DNA of 64,000 bases from an uncultured Flavobacteriales bacterium (GTDB lineage: Bacteria > Bacteroidota > Bacteroidia > Flavobacteriales > JBLHRE01): assembly GCA_937139155.1 (NCBI GenBank), contig CAKZPI010000001.1, positions 104,355 to 168,354 of the forward strand. The letters are read 5' to 3'. Shown piece by piece: positions 44,910 through 54,009 of this stretch. The first letter of the stretch is position 1, and every line of letters begins with the position of its first letter. The notes under the pieces are model-generated. The model had not been told where the DNA came from and did no database searches. It worked only from the letters and a program-made list of their open reading frames with translations. Both the position numbers and the translations under genes were made by a program.

Positions 44910-45390
44910 AATTCTTTGTGTACTAGGGGCTTTCGCCGGAATGGAATTCATGGCATGGTTCACGCATAAGTATGTGATGCATGGATTTTTATGGAACCTT
45001 CATGAAGACCATCATGTAAAGGAGCCAGGCTTCTTTGAAAAGAACGATGCCTTCTTTTTAATCTTCGCCATACCAAGCATGCTACTTTTCGTTTTTGGAA
45101 GTTTGAATGGGTTTGATTTTCGCGTATTCCTGGGCCTGGGAATTCTAATTTATGGCGCATGTTACTTTTTGGTGCATGATGTGCTAATTCACAAGCGGTT
45201 TAAATGGTTCAATAAGGTTAAGAACCCTTATTTGAAGGCTCTTCAGAAAGCACATTATACCCACCATAGCCATTTAGGAAAAGAAGAAGGAGAATGCTTT
45301 GGCATGCTGGTGGTGCCTTGGAAATATTACCGAAAAGCGTTTTCTGAAGTTAAGAAGGCTCAGGCCAGTCAAGCTCAAGCAAATTCTTAG
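44896..45390 (+). CDS. crtZ: Beta-carotene hydroxylase CrtZ (sterol desaturase family)
   Basis: CrtZ hydroxylates the beta-ionone ring to give zeaxanthin. The 164-aa membrane protein has histidine clusters FTHKYVMHG, NLHEDHHVKE, VHDVLIHKRF and HYTHHSHLG, which bind diiron, and several membrane helices. No lycopene cyclase is encoded beside it although the substrate has cyclised rings. It is the last gene of the cluster, followed by a strong terminator. Confidence 0.93.
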   Translation: MIWFKILCVLGAFAGMEFMAWFTHKYVMHGFLWNLHEDHHVKEPGFFEKNDAFFLIFAIPSMLLFVFGSLNGFDFRVFLGLGILIYGACYFLVHDVLIHKRFKWFNKVKNPYLKALQKAHYTHHSHLGKEEGECFGMLVVPWKYYRKAFSEVKKAQASQAQANS

Positions 45391-45392
45391 AC

Positions 45393-45425
45393 CAAAAAAA
45401 AGCCGCCCTAATCAGGCGGCCTTTT
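45393..45425. terminator. Bidirectional terminator between crtZ and the SRPBCC/GyrI-like gene
   Basis: A 6-bp GC stem (GCCGCC with GGCGGC, 45402-45420) with loop CTAATCA is flanked by an A-tract on one side and CTTTT on the other, so it can end both convergent transcripts. Confidence 0.8.
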
Positions 45426-45443
45426 GAAATTCATCAAGAAGGA

Positions 45444-46451
45444 TTATTCCTCACCTTCATTTTCCATTACTTCGTTAATTGGGTAGGCAACGGTTGTAGT
45501 TGCGTTCTCCATTCCAACTTCCATGGGATCGTTGGTGTAAAATTCAAAAGCAGGCCCCATAGGCTGAAGACCCGATTCTTGCATTTTGGCTTCAATGGCC
45601 ATGTGCTCAGCTTCGGTGTCATATCCTCCAACTTTATAGGCTACCAAGGCTTCAGTAGCCGGGAAGGTATGGTAGATTACACGATCTCCACTTTCTACTT
45701 CCTCCGCAACCGGAATGGCGGCTTCAAAAACGGTAGAAACACTGTCCCAAGAATAATACAAAGCAAAAGGCATTCCGGCCATTTCTACTCCTTGAGCCTT
45801 AAGATGGTCTCCGATTAAGCCGTAAAGCTCTCCAAGTTTGGCAGAAACACTGTCGCCAATAGAAGCACAAGAATCTTTAACGCTTAGGTACTGAATGGCA
45901 GGCATAAGCTCCATTTTAACCTCCACCTTAGGTTCAATTGGCATAGATTCAGCAACTTCCTTTAAGTTGGCAAGTCCGGCTTCAAAATCAGCCCCAAGCA
46001 TACCATCCATCAATAAGTTGAACGGACGCATGATGAAAGGAGTTTCCCCTTTCATACCCCAGGTAGTTTTGGTTTTTCCCTCTTCCTCATCAAAAGACCA
46101 AGATCCATAACCACGACCCTGACCCTCAAAGTCAACCGTGGTTCTCATCATTTTGTTTTCTTCGGCCTCAATGATTTCAAGTCTTCCAGTACCTGATTCT
46201 TCGGAGGTCCAGGACATAATTTGACCAATGCCCATTTCAGCACCCGAGAAGGTATTGTCAATGGTAGAGTCTTTTTCCTCCCACGGCGACCATTTTTCCC
46301 AATTTTCTAGGTTGGCAACTTGGCTGTACACAACATAACTAGGTGCATCAATGCTGGTAGTACGGCTTACGTTATATTCCTTAGGAACCAAAACACAAGC
46401 CAGTAGGTAAATACCTACTATTACAATTAAGACGGTTAGTAATTTTTTCAT
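45444..46451 (-). CDS. Membrane-anchored SRPBCC plus GyrI-like effector-binding protein
   Basis: A 335-aa protein with one N-terminal membrane segment (KKLLTVLIVIVGIYLLACVLV). Residues about 28-165 form an SRPBCC/polyketide-cyclase-like domain (SIDAPSYVVYSQVANLENWEKWSPWEEKDS) and about 172-325 a GyrI/Rob-type effector-binding domain (MPAIQYLSVKDSC, VIYHTFPATEALVAYKVGGY). This architecture is widespread in Bacteroidota. The ligand is not known; it may bind small hydrophobic or cationic molecules. Confidence 0.85.
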   Translation of the reverse strand: MKKLLTVLIVIVGIYLLACVLVPKEYNVSRTTSIDAPSYVVYSQVANLENWEKWSPWEEKDSTIDNTFSGAEMGIGQIMSWTSEESGTGRLEIIEAEENKMMRTTVDFEGQGRGYGSWSFDEEEGKTKTTWGMKGETPFIMRPFNLLMDGMLGADFEAGLANLKEVAESMPIEPKVEVKMELMPAIQYLSVKDSCASIGDSVSAKLGELYGLIGDHLKAQGVEMAGMPFALYYSWDSVSTVFEAAIPVAEEVESGDRVIYHTFPATEALVAYKVGGYDTEAEHMAIEAKMQESGLQPMGPAFEFYTNDPMEVGMENATTTVAYPINEVMENEGEE

Positions 46452-46484
46452 TTTCAGGGTTTTACCGAGTTTGGCAAATATAAT

Positions 46485-46676
46485 TTACTTCATAAAATTT
46501 TTGAAAAGATAAAGAAAAATGGCAGCAACCAATATGCCCAGTAAAATCCATATCGATCCTCGATAATGTTTTTTATGGGTTTTTAGGTCTTTTTGATAGC
46601 TCCAAACCAAATAAGTAGCAAAGCCAGTTAAGAAGATGAGGGCAAAGATCCAATGCCCGGTTGTAATGTTTTCCAT
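46485..46676 (-). CDS. Small two-helix membrane protein
   Basis: A 63-aa protein with hydrophobic helices at about residues 8-25 (HWIFALIFLTGFATYLVWSY) and 41-59 (SIWILLGILVAAIFLYLF), separated by a basic loop. On the minus strand TAAATTTG, a perfect -7 box, lies upstream. It is a likely real gene because of its clean start and composition. Function unknown. Confidence 0.7.
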   Translation of the reverse strand: MENITTGHWIFALIFLTGFATYLVWSYQKDLKTHKKHYRGSIWILLGILVAAIFLYLFKNFMK

Positions 46677-46740
46677 AGTTGAATTTCAGCCCTCAAATTT
46701 AATGGTAATTTAGCGGCTAAGGTAAAATATAGTTAAGGTT

Positions 46741-47568
46741 ATGAAAAAACAGATTGAGCGAGTTGCCCTCTTTCACAATAGGTTTAAAATCGAAAATGCG
46801 GCTCAGCCCACAGCAAGTCTTTCTAAGGAGGATATGGAGTTAAGGCATAGGCTGATGGAGGAAGAGAACAATGAATATCTTGATGCTTGCAAAGCCGAAA
46901 ACTTGGTTGAGGTAGCGGATGCCCTTGGGGATATGATGTACATTTTATCCGGAACCATTTTAAAACATGGCCTTGAAAATCATATTGAGTACATCTTCGA
47001 TGAAATTCAGCGGTCTAACCTTTCTAAGCTACAAGGAGATGGTACTCCAAAACTTAGAGCCGACGGGAAAATTCTAAAAGGAGAACATTATTTCAAGCCA
47101 AATATCAAGCGGATTTTAAACCGGCCTTTTATCCTTCGGGTTTTACCCTTCAATTTTGAACAAAAAAAGGAACGAGAAGCTGCTTTTGCCATCCGAAAAG
47201 AGGTTTTTGTGGAAGAGCAAAATGTTGATGCACGGGAAGAATACGATGGATTTGAGGCTTCCTCCCAGCATTATTTGGCTTTCGCCGATGAAGAAGCTGT
47301 AGGAACGGCTCGTTGGAGAATGGTGAAGGATGGTACCAAAATTAAGCTGGAAAGATTTGCCATTCTCAAGGCCTATCGAGGGCATGGAATTGGCTTAGAC
47401 CTGGTGCAACATCTATTAGACGATGTGAAGGCCTATAATCTTCCTGTTTACCTTCATGCCCAAGAGCAAGTGGTTGATTTTTACGAGAAACTAGGCTTCC
47501 GTAAAACCTCTGATCGCTTCATGGAAGCGGGCATTGGGCATTATAAAATGGAATGGCTTATTAGATAA
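46741..47568 (+). CDS. Fusion of a MazG/HisE-like pyrophosphohydrolase and a GNAT acetyltransferase
   Basis: Residues 1-125 form an all-alpha NTP pyrophosphohydrolase-like domain: QIERVALFHNRFKI, MEEENNEYLDACKAENLVEVADALGDMMYILSGTI, with the EExxE...ExxD metal site, and KLQGDGTPKLRADGKILKG. Residues 130-275 form a GNAT domain of ElaA-like type: AIRKEVFVEEQNVDAREEYDGFE, FAILKAYRGHGIGLDLVQHLL with the acetyl-CoA pyrophosphate loop, and VVDFYEKLGFRK. Both domains are usually separate in this phylum. The frame is continuous, so no frameshift is needed. Confidence 0.85.
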   Translation: MKKQIERVALFHNRFKIENAAQPTASLSKEDMELRHRLMEEENNEYLDACKAENLVEVADALGDMMYILSGTILKHGLENHIEYIFDEIQRSNLSKLQGDGTPKLRADGKILKGEHYFKPNIKRILNRPFILRVLPFNFEQKKEREAAFAIRKEVFVEEQNVDAREEYDGFEASSQHYLAFADEEAVGTARWRMVKDGTKIKLERFAILKAYRGHGIGLDLVQHLLDDVKAYNLPVYLHAQEQVVDFYEKLGFRKTSDRFMEAGIGHYKMEWLIR

Positions 47569-48610
47569 GAGGAAACCTCCATCCAAACTCATCTTCAGAC
47601 CGTCCGAACTGTATATCGGTAAGGGCGGTTTTTAGTTTTTTCCAATGGCCATCTTCCTTAACCTCCACCTTATAGTTTTTCCCTTCAATACCAACCGTAT
47701 CAACCGGGCTAACCACGGCAGCGGTTCCCACTCCGAATACTTCGGTAATGGAGCCATCTTCTAGACCTGCCTGGAAATCTTGGATGTGAATGGGCTCTAC
47801 CTTGGCCTCAATACCTATTTTAGGCAATAGCTCTAAAACAGATTTTCGGGTAATTCCGGAGAGAATGGAGTCACTGGTAGGAGGGGTGAAAAGTTGATCA
47901 CCTTTTCGGAAAAATAGGTTCATGGTTCCTACTTCCTCTAAGAATTTATGATCCTTACCGTCGGTCCATAATAATTGCATATATCCTTCTTCCCTTGCCA
48001 AAGACATGGGGTAGAATGAGGCTGCATAATTCCCGGCAGCTTTGGCCGCTCCGGTTCCACCTTTTGCCGCACGTGTGAAATGAGTTTCAACCTTCAACTT
48101 CACCGAACCACTGTAATAACTAGCCGTTGGTGATGTTAGAATCACAAAGCAATACTCATCGGCTGGCGTGGCCATGATGTATTCACTTGAGGCAAACAAA
48201 AAGGGACGAATGTAAAGCGAATGACCTTCAGCCCGCGGAATCCAAGCCCGATCAATTTCTATTAGTTTTTTAAGTCCTTCAAAGAAAACTTCCTTAGGCA
48301 CACTAGGTATGCAAAGCCTTTCGGCGGATTTATTCAGTCTATGATAGTTCTCTTCAGGTCTGAATAGCCAAACCTTTTCTCCTGAAACATCATTATAAGC
48401 CTTCATGCCTTCAAAAACAGCCTGACCGTAATGCAAGGCATGCATGGCTGGGGTATGGGGCAATGGACCATAAGGCATGATTTCGGGTTCTTGCCAAGCT
48501 CCACCTTTGTAGTAGGCTACTAGCATATGGTCAGAAAAGGTTTTCCCGAAAGGAAGATTTGAAAAATCAACCTGAGAAAGACGGGAGGAGGAAGTCAGGT
48601 TTACCTTCAT
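47561..48610 (-). CDS. ilvE: Branched-chain amino acid aminotransferase
   Basis: IlvE transfers the amino group of Val, Leu and Ile to 2-oxoglutarate, and works in both synthesis and breakdown. The 349-aa fold-type IV enzyme has FEGMKAYN, LYIRPFLFASSEYIMATPADEY, the catalytic Lys region GGTGAAKAAGNYAAS and LWTDGKDHKFLEEVGTMNLF. It is 4 bases upstream-overlapping in spacing with the M42 gene stop and co-transcribed with it. It converges with the fusion gene. Confidence 0.94.
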   Translation of the reverse strand: MKVNLTSSSRLSQVDFSNLPFGKTFSDHMLVAYYKGGAWQEPEIMPYGPLPHTPAMHALHYGQAVFEGMKAYNDVSGEKVWLFRPEENYHRLNKSAERLCIPSVPKEVFFEGLKKLIEIDRAWIPRAEGHSLYIRPFLFASSEYIMATPADEYCFVILTSPTASYYSGSVKLKVETHFTRAAKGGTGAAKAAGNYAASFYPMSLAREEGYMQLLWTDGKDHKFLEEVGTMNLFFRKGDQLFTPPTSDSILSGITRKSVLELLPKIGIEAKVEPIHIQDFQAGLEDGSITEVFGVGTAAVVSPVDTVGIEGKNYKVEVKEDGHWKKLKTALTDIQFGRSEDEFGWRFPLI

Positions 48611-48614
48611 GGTC

Positions 48615-49703
48615 TTATTTTATATATCTAAAGTCTTGCTTGTTTTGAATCTTAAGCAAGCTTTGGTAAATCAATTGAATTACATTCGAAACATCTTCTT
48701 TATGCACCATTTCAACGGTTGTATGCATATAGCGAAGGGGTAAGGATATCAGGGCAGAGGCCACACCCTTTCCAGCGTAAGCGAATGCATCTGTATCTGT
48801 ACCGGTTGAACGAGAAGCCGCCATTCTTTGGAAGGGAATTTCGTTTTCTTCAGCGGTTTCAAGGATTAATTTAAGCAAATTATTCTGAATGCTGGGCCCG
48901 TAGGTAACCACCGGTCCATCACCTGTTTTTAAGTCTCCTTGTTTGATTTTATCAATCATCGGCGTATGGGTATCGTGGCAAACATCCGTTACAATAGCCA
49001 CATCCGGTTGAATGAAATTGGCAATCATTTGTGCCCCTCGAAGGCCAACCTCTTCTTGTACAGAGTTTACAATGTATAAACCGAAGGGGAGGTCTTGCTT
49101 TTTTTCTTTGAGTAGCCTGGCAACCTCCGCAATCATGAATCCACCAATGCGGTTGTCCATGGCTCGGGCTACAAAGTACTTATCATTCAAAACGGTAAAG
49201 GGGTCTTCATAAGTAATCACACATCCTACATGAACACCTAGGGCTTCTACCTCTTCTTTTGACTGGCATCCGCAGTCAAGAAAAATGTTTTCAGGTTTTG
49301 GGGGTTTCTCATCCGATGCCGAGCGGGTATGAATGGCAGGCCAACCAAAAACTGCAGGCACCTTGCCTTTCTCTGTATGAATTACTACTCGTTTTGACGG
49401 AGCAATTTGGTGGTCAGAGCCTCCATTCCTTCTTAGGTAAATGAATCCTTCTTTGGTAATGTAATGCACAAACCAAGAAATTTCATCGGCATGGGCTTCA
49501 ATAACCACCTTGTATTCCGCTTCTGGATTTATCACCCCAACCGCAGTTCCGTAGGTATCTGTAAAATACTCGTCGATGTAGGGTTTTAGATAGTCTAACC
49601 ACATAGACTGCCCCGAGCTCTCAAAGCCCGTAGGGGAAGGGTTGTTCACGTATTTTTCAAGAAATGCAATGGAAGATTCCGGTAAGGAAAGCTTTTCAGA
49701 CAT
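48615..49703 (-). CDS. M42-family aminopeptidase (cellulase/glutamyl aminopeptidase-like)
   Basis: A di-zinc aminopeptidase of 362 aa. Metal ligands and catalytic residues are in VVIEAHADEISWFVHY (His, Asp), ARAMDNRIGG (Asp), NSVQEEVGLRGA (Glu pair), IVTDVCHDTHTP (Asp) and LRYMHTTVEMVH (His). Length is normal. A TACCTTCG -7-like box lies upstream at 49723-49730. Substrate specificity is unknown; self-compartmentalising dodecamers are known in the family. Confidence 0.92.
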   Translation of the reverse strand: MSEKLSLPESSIAFLEKYVNNPSPTGFESSGQSMWLDYLKPYIDEYFTDTYGTAVGVINPEAEYKVVIEAHADEISWFVHYITKEGFIYLRRNGGSDHQIAPSKRVVIHTEKGKVPAVFGWPAIHTRSASDEKPPKPENIFLDCGCQSKEEVEALGVHVGCVITYEDPFTVLNDKYFVARAMDNRIGGFMIAEVARLLKEKKQDLPFGLYIVNSVQEEVGLRGAQMIANFIQPDVAIVTDVCHDTHTPMIDKIKQGDLKTGDGPVVTYGPSIQNNLLKLILETAEENEIPFQRMAASRSTGTDTDAFAYAGKGVASALISLPLRYMHTTVEMVHKEDVSNVIQLIYQSLLKIQNKQDFRYIK

Positions 49704-49722
49704 AGGTCAGATTTTAGGACTG

Positions 49723-49730
49723 CGAAGGTA
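49723..49730 (-). promoter_or_regulatory. Candidate -7 box of the M42 peptidase gene
   Basis: On the minus strand these bases read TACCTTCG, one base away from TAnnTTTG and identical to the box before valS. It lies 20 bases before the start. Confidence 0.35.
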
Positions 49731-49786
49731 AGGATTCCTTTCCTTAAATATATTGGAGCAAGAAAACGAAAGATTGGCCTGAAACC

Positions 49787-51166
49787 TTAAAAGGCCTGAA
49801 TCATTATTTTACGGGTCAAAATACCATGATCCGTTATAAATTGAAGAAGATAAGGCGCTGAATCTAATTGAAGATTGATATTATAAATACCATTTTGGTC
49901 AAGTACATTTATTTTATCTACCAATTGCCCATTCAAATTATAAACTTGAACCTGGTGAACTTTATGTCTTTCAGTTTCAAAATACAAAGCGCCATTTGAG
50001 GGGTTTGGGTAAATGTTAATTTGGTTTAGGTCATTTGGAAGTTCTTCGTTGCCTAAGCCATAAACTCTTCGGGTGAAAATTATTTGATCAAATGCAAAAA
50101 GGTCATTTTTGACCCGCACAATTAGATTATTCGGGTTTCCTTCAACAACATTACTTGTTGGAATCCATGTTAAGGTGACGTTTTTTAAACTTGAGACTCC
50201 ATTCGGGCTATAATCAACCTGAAGGGTCTGGGGCCCTAGATATGCAACGGCTCCTCCCAAGGCGATTTCAACGTTATTACCCTTTGTTTCTATCTGGAAT
50301 GAATATTCAATGGTATCCCCAATTTGAAACTCTGTAAAAAACGGGGGAAAACTATTCTGGCTTGAACTGAAATTTTTGATTTTCAATCCAGATGGGTTGG
50401 CCATGGGGGTAAAAAGGATTGTATAGGTCAAATTCACCTCAGATACCCGATTGCCATTGTGATAGATGCCAATTTGATTGCTTAATAAAAACTTTCCTGC
50501 GGTTGTTGGGTTGAATTGTACCTGGCCTAAATTGGGGTGAACTTGGATCCGCTCGTCAAAATCATTTTCAAGAAAAGAATAGGAATTCATTTGTACCAGG
50601 GACCCTTGGGATGGAGAATGAAAAGGCTTTTCAAAAGAGTATTTTATAGAGTCACCGGTTGTGGTAAATGCGCCAATATTATATCCAAGGGTGGTATCTA
50701 GGGCATGCGTGAACACTGGATTTTGTGAGATTTCTGCGGTTGAGAATCCATTGGCACCCGTGAATAAGCTTGACACAATAGTAACATCTTGACTGCCATG
50801 GTTTTGCAGGTTAATTATATCTTGGTTTAGGCAACAGGTATTCCAGTAAAATGAATACTGCTTATTGACTTTAAGTAGAACTGGGTCAGATTCATACTTT
50901 AGGGTCTCAATTTTGAATCCATCACTTTCATTCAAGCTTGAACCCATGTAATCTAAAGGTATGGAGGTTAAGTTTGGGTCTCCATTGACCCTAAGCAAAG
51001 CGTTTGTGGGCCCGCCAACCCCATCCATGTCGCGAAACAAATGAAGCTCAAGGATGTACCGGAAATTTCCAATATGTTTAGCCGTAATATACCCCCCAGT
51101 AAGGTGTTCTGAAAAGCTAGAGAAGGAAATCCCCATGAATAAAGATAATGCCAATAAAATCCTCAT
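49787..51166 (-). CDS. Secreted T9SS type A sorting-domain protein
   Basis: A 459-aa secreted protein. A signal peptide (MRILLALSLFMGISFSSFS) leads to a SEHLTGGYITAKHIGNFRYILELHLFRD domain, common in gliding-associated proteins (family form HxxGGxxxY..L....Y.....YRDC), with the CC pair in YWNTCCLNQDI. The C-terminus is a T9SS type A sorting domain: INIYPNPSNGALYFE, VYNLNGQLVDK, then RKIMIQAF. It is related to the next gene. Confidence 0.87.
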   Translation of the reverse strand: MRILLALSLFMGISFSSFSEHLTGGYITAKHIGNFRYILELHLFRDMDGVGGPTNALLRVNGDPNLTSIPLDYMGSSLNESDGFKIETLKYESDPVLLKVNKQYSFYWNTCCLNQDIINLQNHGSQDVTIVSSLFTGANGFSTAEISQNPVFTHALDTTLGYNIGAFTTTGDSIKYSFEKPFHSPSQGSLVQMNSYSFLENDFDERIQVHPNLGQVQFNPTTAGKFLLSNQIGIYHNGNRVSEVNLTYTILFTPMANPSGLKIKNFSSSQNSFPPFFTEFQIGDTIEYSFQIETKGNNVEIALGGAVAYLGPQTLQVDYSPNGVSSLKNVTLTWIPTSNVVEGNPNNLIVRVKNDLFAFDQIIFTRRVYGLGNEELPNDLNQINIYPNPSNGALYFETERHKVHQVQVYNLNGQLVDKINVLDQNGIYNINLQLDSAPYLLQFITDHGILTRKIMIQAF

Positions 51167-51210
51167 GTCTATAATTTTTAGTAACGGTTAAAAATTATGG
51201 GGATTAATAT

Positions 51211-51241
51211 TAAAAAAAGTGGGCCCAGAAAGGCCCACTTT
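51211..51241 (-). terminator. Intrinsic terminator between the two T9SS type A genes
   Basis: In the minus direction a 9-bp stem (AAGTGGGCC with GGCCCACTT, loop TTTCTG) is followed by a T-rich tail. It stands 19 bases after the stop at 51260, so the two paralogous genes are separate transcripts. Confidence 0.8.
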
Positions 51242-51259
51242 GCAAAATCACTTTTAATC

Positions 51260-52621
51260 TTAAAGTACTACCATGGTAGTTTTTACAGATCTAAATCCTT
51301 GATTAAACTCTACTACATAGGTCCCAGAAGGTAAGTCGTGTTGCAAATACCTTGGTCCGACTTGGGAATTTAATTGGGTGGACTTCATAAGTTTTCCATC
51401 CAAGGAATAAATATTTACAAGGGTTTGTCCTTCAGGTAATTCCAGGTAAATGCCTTCGGTAGACGGATTTGGGAAAATCTTAACGGGATCCATTTTGGTT
51501 TCTTCCATGCCAACTCCACGTTCGTGAACATGGTAAAGAATGGACAAGTCAAAGCTGAATGTCTTATCATTCACTCGATAAACCACGATATAAGGCTCAT
51601 CACTGGCTTGATCTGCGGTTGGCACCCAAGAAATATTACCGGTTACTGTTTTTCCTAAATCGGTATAAGTTTTTGAGAAAACTGCCGGATTGGAATCAAA
51701 TTCAAAAATGGCACCGTATGCATCCATTTCTGTATTCACATCTGAAGAGGCTACCAGGTCAAAGCTCATTGGAGCATCTGTGGTCATGTCAAGGCGGTAA
51801 TGGCCGTTTTGATCCGTAGGAATTTGTGCAATATTCGCAATACGAAGGGAGGAAGAATCAGGCACTACAATGAATTGAAGGTCTCTGCGAATTTCTCCAA
51901 TCTTTACTCCGTTTCTGTACTCTTCAACCAAAATGGAGGTTACGTAATTACCAAGAGCTGCAGGGTCCCAAGAAATGGTTCCTGTAATTGGGTCCATGCT
52001 AAAGGGACCAGCTGAGTCAGAGGGTGGAAGGGTATATCCGGCGCAAGCCTGACCATTCATATTCATTGGGGTGTCTAAAGACCAAACCAAAGAATCTCCA
52101 TCGGCGTCAAATGGAAGCGGATTGTGGGTCCAAACTGTATCAGCAGGAACCACCAAAACAGGAGTTGTTAAGAATACAGGCGTGCTGTTGTTTGAGGTGT
52201 CAACCATTAGTTCTGTTTTCAACCACATAGATTCAGAGCCAGGTTGGCTTAAATTCAAAATGGCGGCATTTCTACAGCAAGTTGACCAAGTTAGAGAATA
52301 GGTATCAGGACCTGGGAAGGTCAGGGTGTCAAAATACCCGTAAATCTCAACACCATATGCTGAGGTTGGCAAAAGGGTGCCTGAGTAGACCGTATCTAAA
52401 TTCATGGTTTGACTAAAGGCAATATTCCCTTGACTATCGTAAACGTCCAAAGTGGCGGTTTGAGCGACAGGGATACCTAGCGTATCACGATAAATTACCA
52501 AAAGGACTTCATAGGAATTGTTTCCTATGCTTCTGGCAAGAATTTCGCCTCCCATAAGGTGAGATGCATGTGCCGAAGCCATCATGGATAAGGCAAACAA
52601 AAGGGCGTAGATTTTTTTCAT
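51260..52621 (-). CDS. Secreted T9SS type A sorting-domain protein, paralogue of the preceding gene
   Basis: With ATG at 52621 the protein is 453 aa and has a signal peptide (MKKIYALLFALSMMASAHA); a longer reading from 52651 is less likely. The N-terminus SHLMGGEILARSIGNNSYEVLLVIYRDT and WSTCCRNAAILNL parallel the neighbour, as does the C-terminal sorting domain VKIFPNPSTEGIYLE, IYSLDGKLMKS and KTTMVVL. The pair probably arose by duplication. The type A domain predicts T9SS secretion and C-terminal processing. Confidence 0.87.
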   Translation of the reverse strand: MKKIYALLFALSMMASAHASHLMGGEILARSIGNNSYEVLLVIYRDTLGIPVAQTATLDVYDSQGNIAFSQTMNLDTVYSGTLLPTSAYGVEIYGYFDTLTFPGPDTYSLTWSTCCRNAAILNLSQPGSESMWLKTELMVDTSNNSTPVFLTTPVLVVPADTVWTHNPLPFDADGDSLVWSLDTPMNMNGQACAGYTLPPSDSAGPFSMDPITGTISWDPAALGNYVTSILVEEYRNGVKIGEIRRDLQFIVVPDSSSLRIANIAQIPTDQNGHYRLDMTTDAPMSFDLVASSDVNTEMDAYGAIFEFDSNPAVFSKTYTDLGKTVTGNISWVPTADQASDEPYIVVYRVNDKTFSFDLSILYHVHERGVGMEETKMDPVKIFPNPSTEGIYLELPEGQTLVNIYSLDGKLMKSTQLNSQVGPRYLQHDLPSGTYVVEFNQGFRSVKTTMVVL

Positions 52622-52838
52622 TGAAAAGAAGGTTGTGTTTAGGGTGTACAATGTAGAAAGATTTTTTAAGAAAACCTTTATAATGAGGGAGATGGTTTAT
52701 GATTTTTCGGAAAGACGGAGGCAAATTTTAAAGGGAGTTTATGAGTAGAGCCAAGCTCGACTTATGATTTCTATCCACAAAAAAGCATTTTGATTAGCCA
52801 ATTAATAGTTTCATTTTTGCACCAAATACAGATTTGAA

Positions 52839-53342
52839 ATGAAAAAAATAGCATTATTTACTATGGTTGCTGCCTTAGCAATCTCTTGTAACTCATCCAC
52901 TTCAACGGATTCTTCAAAAGAAGAAACTTCAAAAGAAGAAACATCTCAAGATGAGAACGCCTTAGTTTTTGGCGAGGATTTTACCCCTGAAAACCCAGTA
53001 CCTTCTACCAAAGTATTGGCCATGGAAGGTCTTAATTCACCGGTAGTTTTGGAAGCAGAGGTGAAAGCTGTTTGCCAGAATTCAGGCTGCTGGTTGGATG
53101 TGCCTTTGTCTGAAGGAGAAGACATGAAGGTTACCTTTAAAGATTATGGGTTCTTCGTACCCAAAGATATGGCTGGAGAAAAGGTGTACATTAAAGGAGA
53201 CATCAGCCTTGATACCTTGTCGGTAGATTACCTTCGACATATGGCCGAAGATGCCGGAAAAGACTCAACAGAAATTGCTTCCATAACCGAAGAAGAGGTT
53301 AAACTTACAATGGTTGCCACCGGCGTTCGTCGGGTTGAATAA
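52839..53342 (+). CDS. DUF4920 lipoprotein
   Basis: A 167-aa lipoprotein (ISC lipobox, Cys17) with an acidic linker (SSKEETSKEETSQDEN) and the DUF4920 domain: AEVKAVCQNSGCWLDVPLSEGEDMKVTFKDYGFFVPKD, split as AVCQNSGCWLDV and FKDYGFFVP. The role is unknown; conserved Cys may bind metal. It is followed after 1 base by mnmD and may be transcribed with it. Confidence 0.83.
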   Translation: MKKIALFTMVAALAISCNSSTSTDSSKEETSKEETSQDENALVFGEDFTPENPVPSTKVLAMEGLNSPVVLEAEVKAVCQNSGCWLDVPLSEGEDMKVTFKDYGFFVPKDMAGEKVYIKGDISLDTLSVDYLRHMAEDAGKDSTEIASITEEEVKLTMVATGVRRVE

Positions 53343-53343
53343 A

Positions 53344-54009
53344 ATGGTGAAAAGAAATTGGACCAGAAAAGTAGAGCGGACCTCTGATGGTTCCTCTACT
53401 TTTTTTATACCCGAATGGAACGAAAGGTACCATTCACAGCATGGAGCAGTTCAGGAAAGCATGCACGTATTTCTTGAAATGGGCCTGAAGGAATTTCAGA
53501 GCCATGCAGAACTCAATGTTTTTGAAATGGGGTTTGGAACTGGGCTGAATGCCCTGCTAACCTATCTTAACAAAAACTCTGAACAAAATATCTTCTACCA
53601 TAGCCTTGAGGCCTACCCCCTGCAAGAAGAGGAAATCAAAGCCCTTGCTAATACCTATGGTGAGGATGGTGAGGTTTTAAAAGATTTCTTGGTTCAAGAA
53701 TTTGAAAAAGAAAAGAAGTATTCAAATTTCACCCTCTTAAAAACCAAAGCCTTTCTTCAAGATTTTGATTTGAAAAAAGAATCAGTGGATTTGGTTTATT
53801 ATGATGCCTTCGGACCCAGGGTTCAGCCAGAGCTTTGGGAACTGGATTGTTTCCTGAAAATGTATTCGGGCTTGAAGCCGAAAGGGTGCTTGGTAACCTA
53901 CTGTGCCAAAGGGCAGGTGAGAAGGAATATGGTTGAGGCAGGGTTTCAAGTTGAGAAATTGCCTGGACCTCCCGGAAAAAGAGAAATGCTTAGAGCTTGG
54001 AAACCATGA
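53344..54009 (+). CDS. mnmD: tRNA U34 5-methylaminomethyl-2-thiouridine methyltransferase-like MnmD
   Basis: Standalone MnmD-type SAM methyltransferase, the counterpart of the methyltransferase half of MnmC, which finishes mnm5s2U at the tRNA wobble base. The 221-aa protein has FHSQHGAVQES-like YHSQHGAVQES, VFEMGFGTGLNALLTY (motif I) and VDLVYYDAFGPRVQPELW. ATG at 53344 is preferred; a further-upstream start would lie in the previous gene. The next gene starts in an ATGA overlap. Confidence 0.88.
   Translation: MVKRNWTRKVERTSDGSSTFFIPEWNERYHSQHGAVQESMHVFLEMGLKEFQSHAELNVFEMGFGTGLNALLTYLNKNSEQNIFYHSLEAYPLQEEEIKALANTYGEDGEVLKDFLVQEFEKEKKYSNFTLLKTKAFLQDFDLKKESVDLVYYDAFGPRVQPELWELDCFLKMYSGLKPKGCLVTYCAKGQVRRNMVEAGFQVEKLPGPPGKREMLRAWKP

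Noticed and set aside
49760..49800. Terminator of the first T9SS type A gene
   Set aside because: Only a five-base stem overlapping the stop codon and no T-tract is visible.
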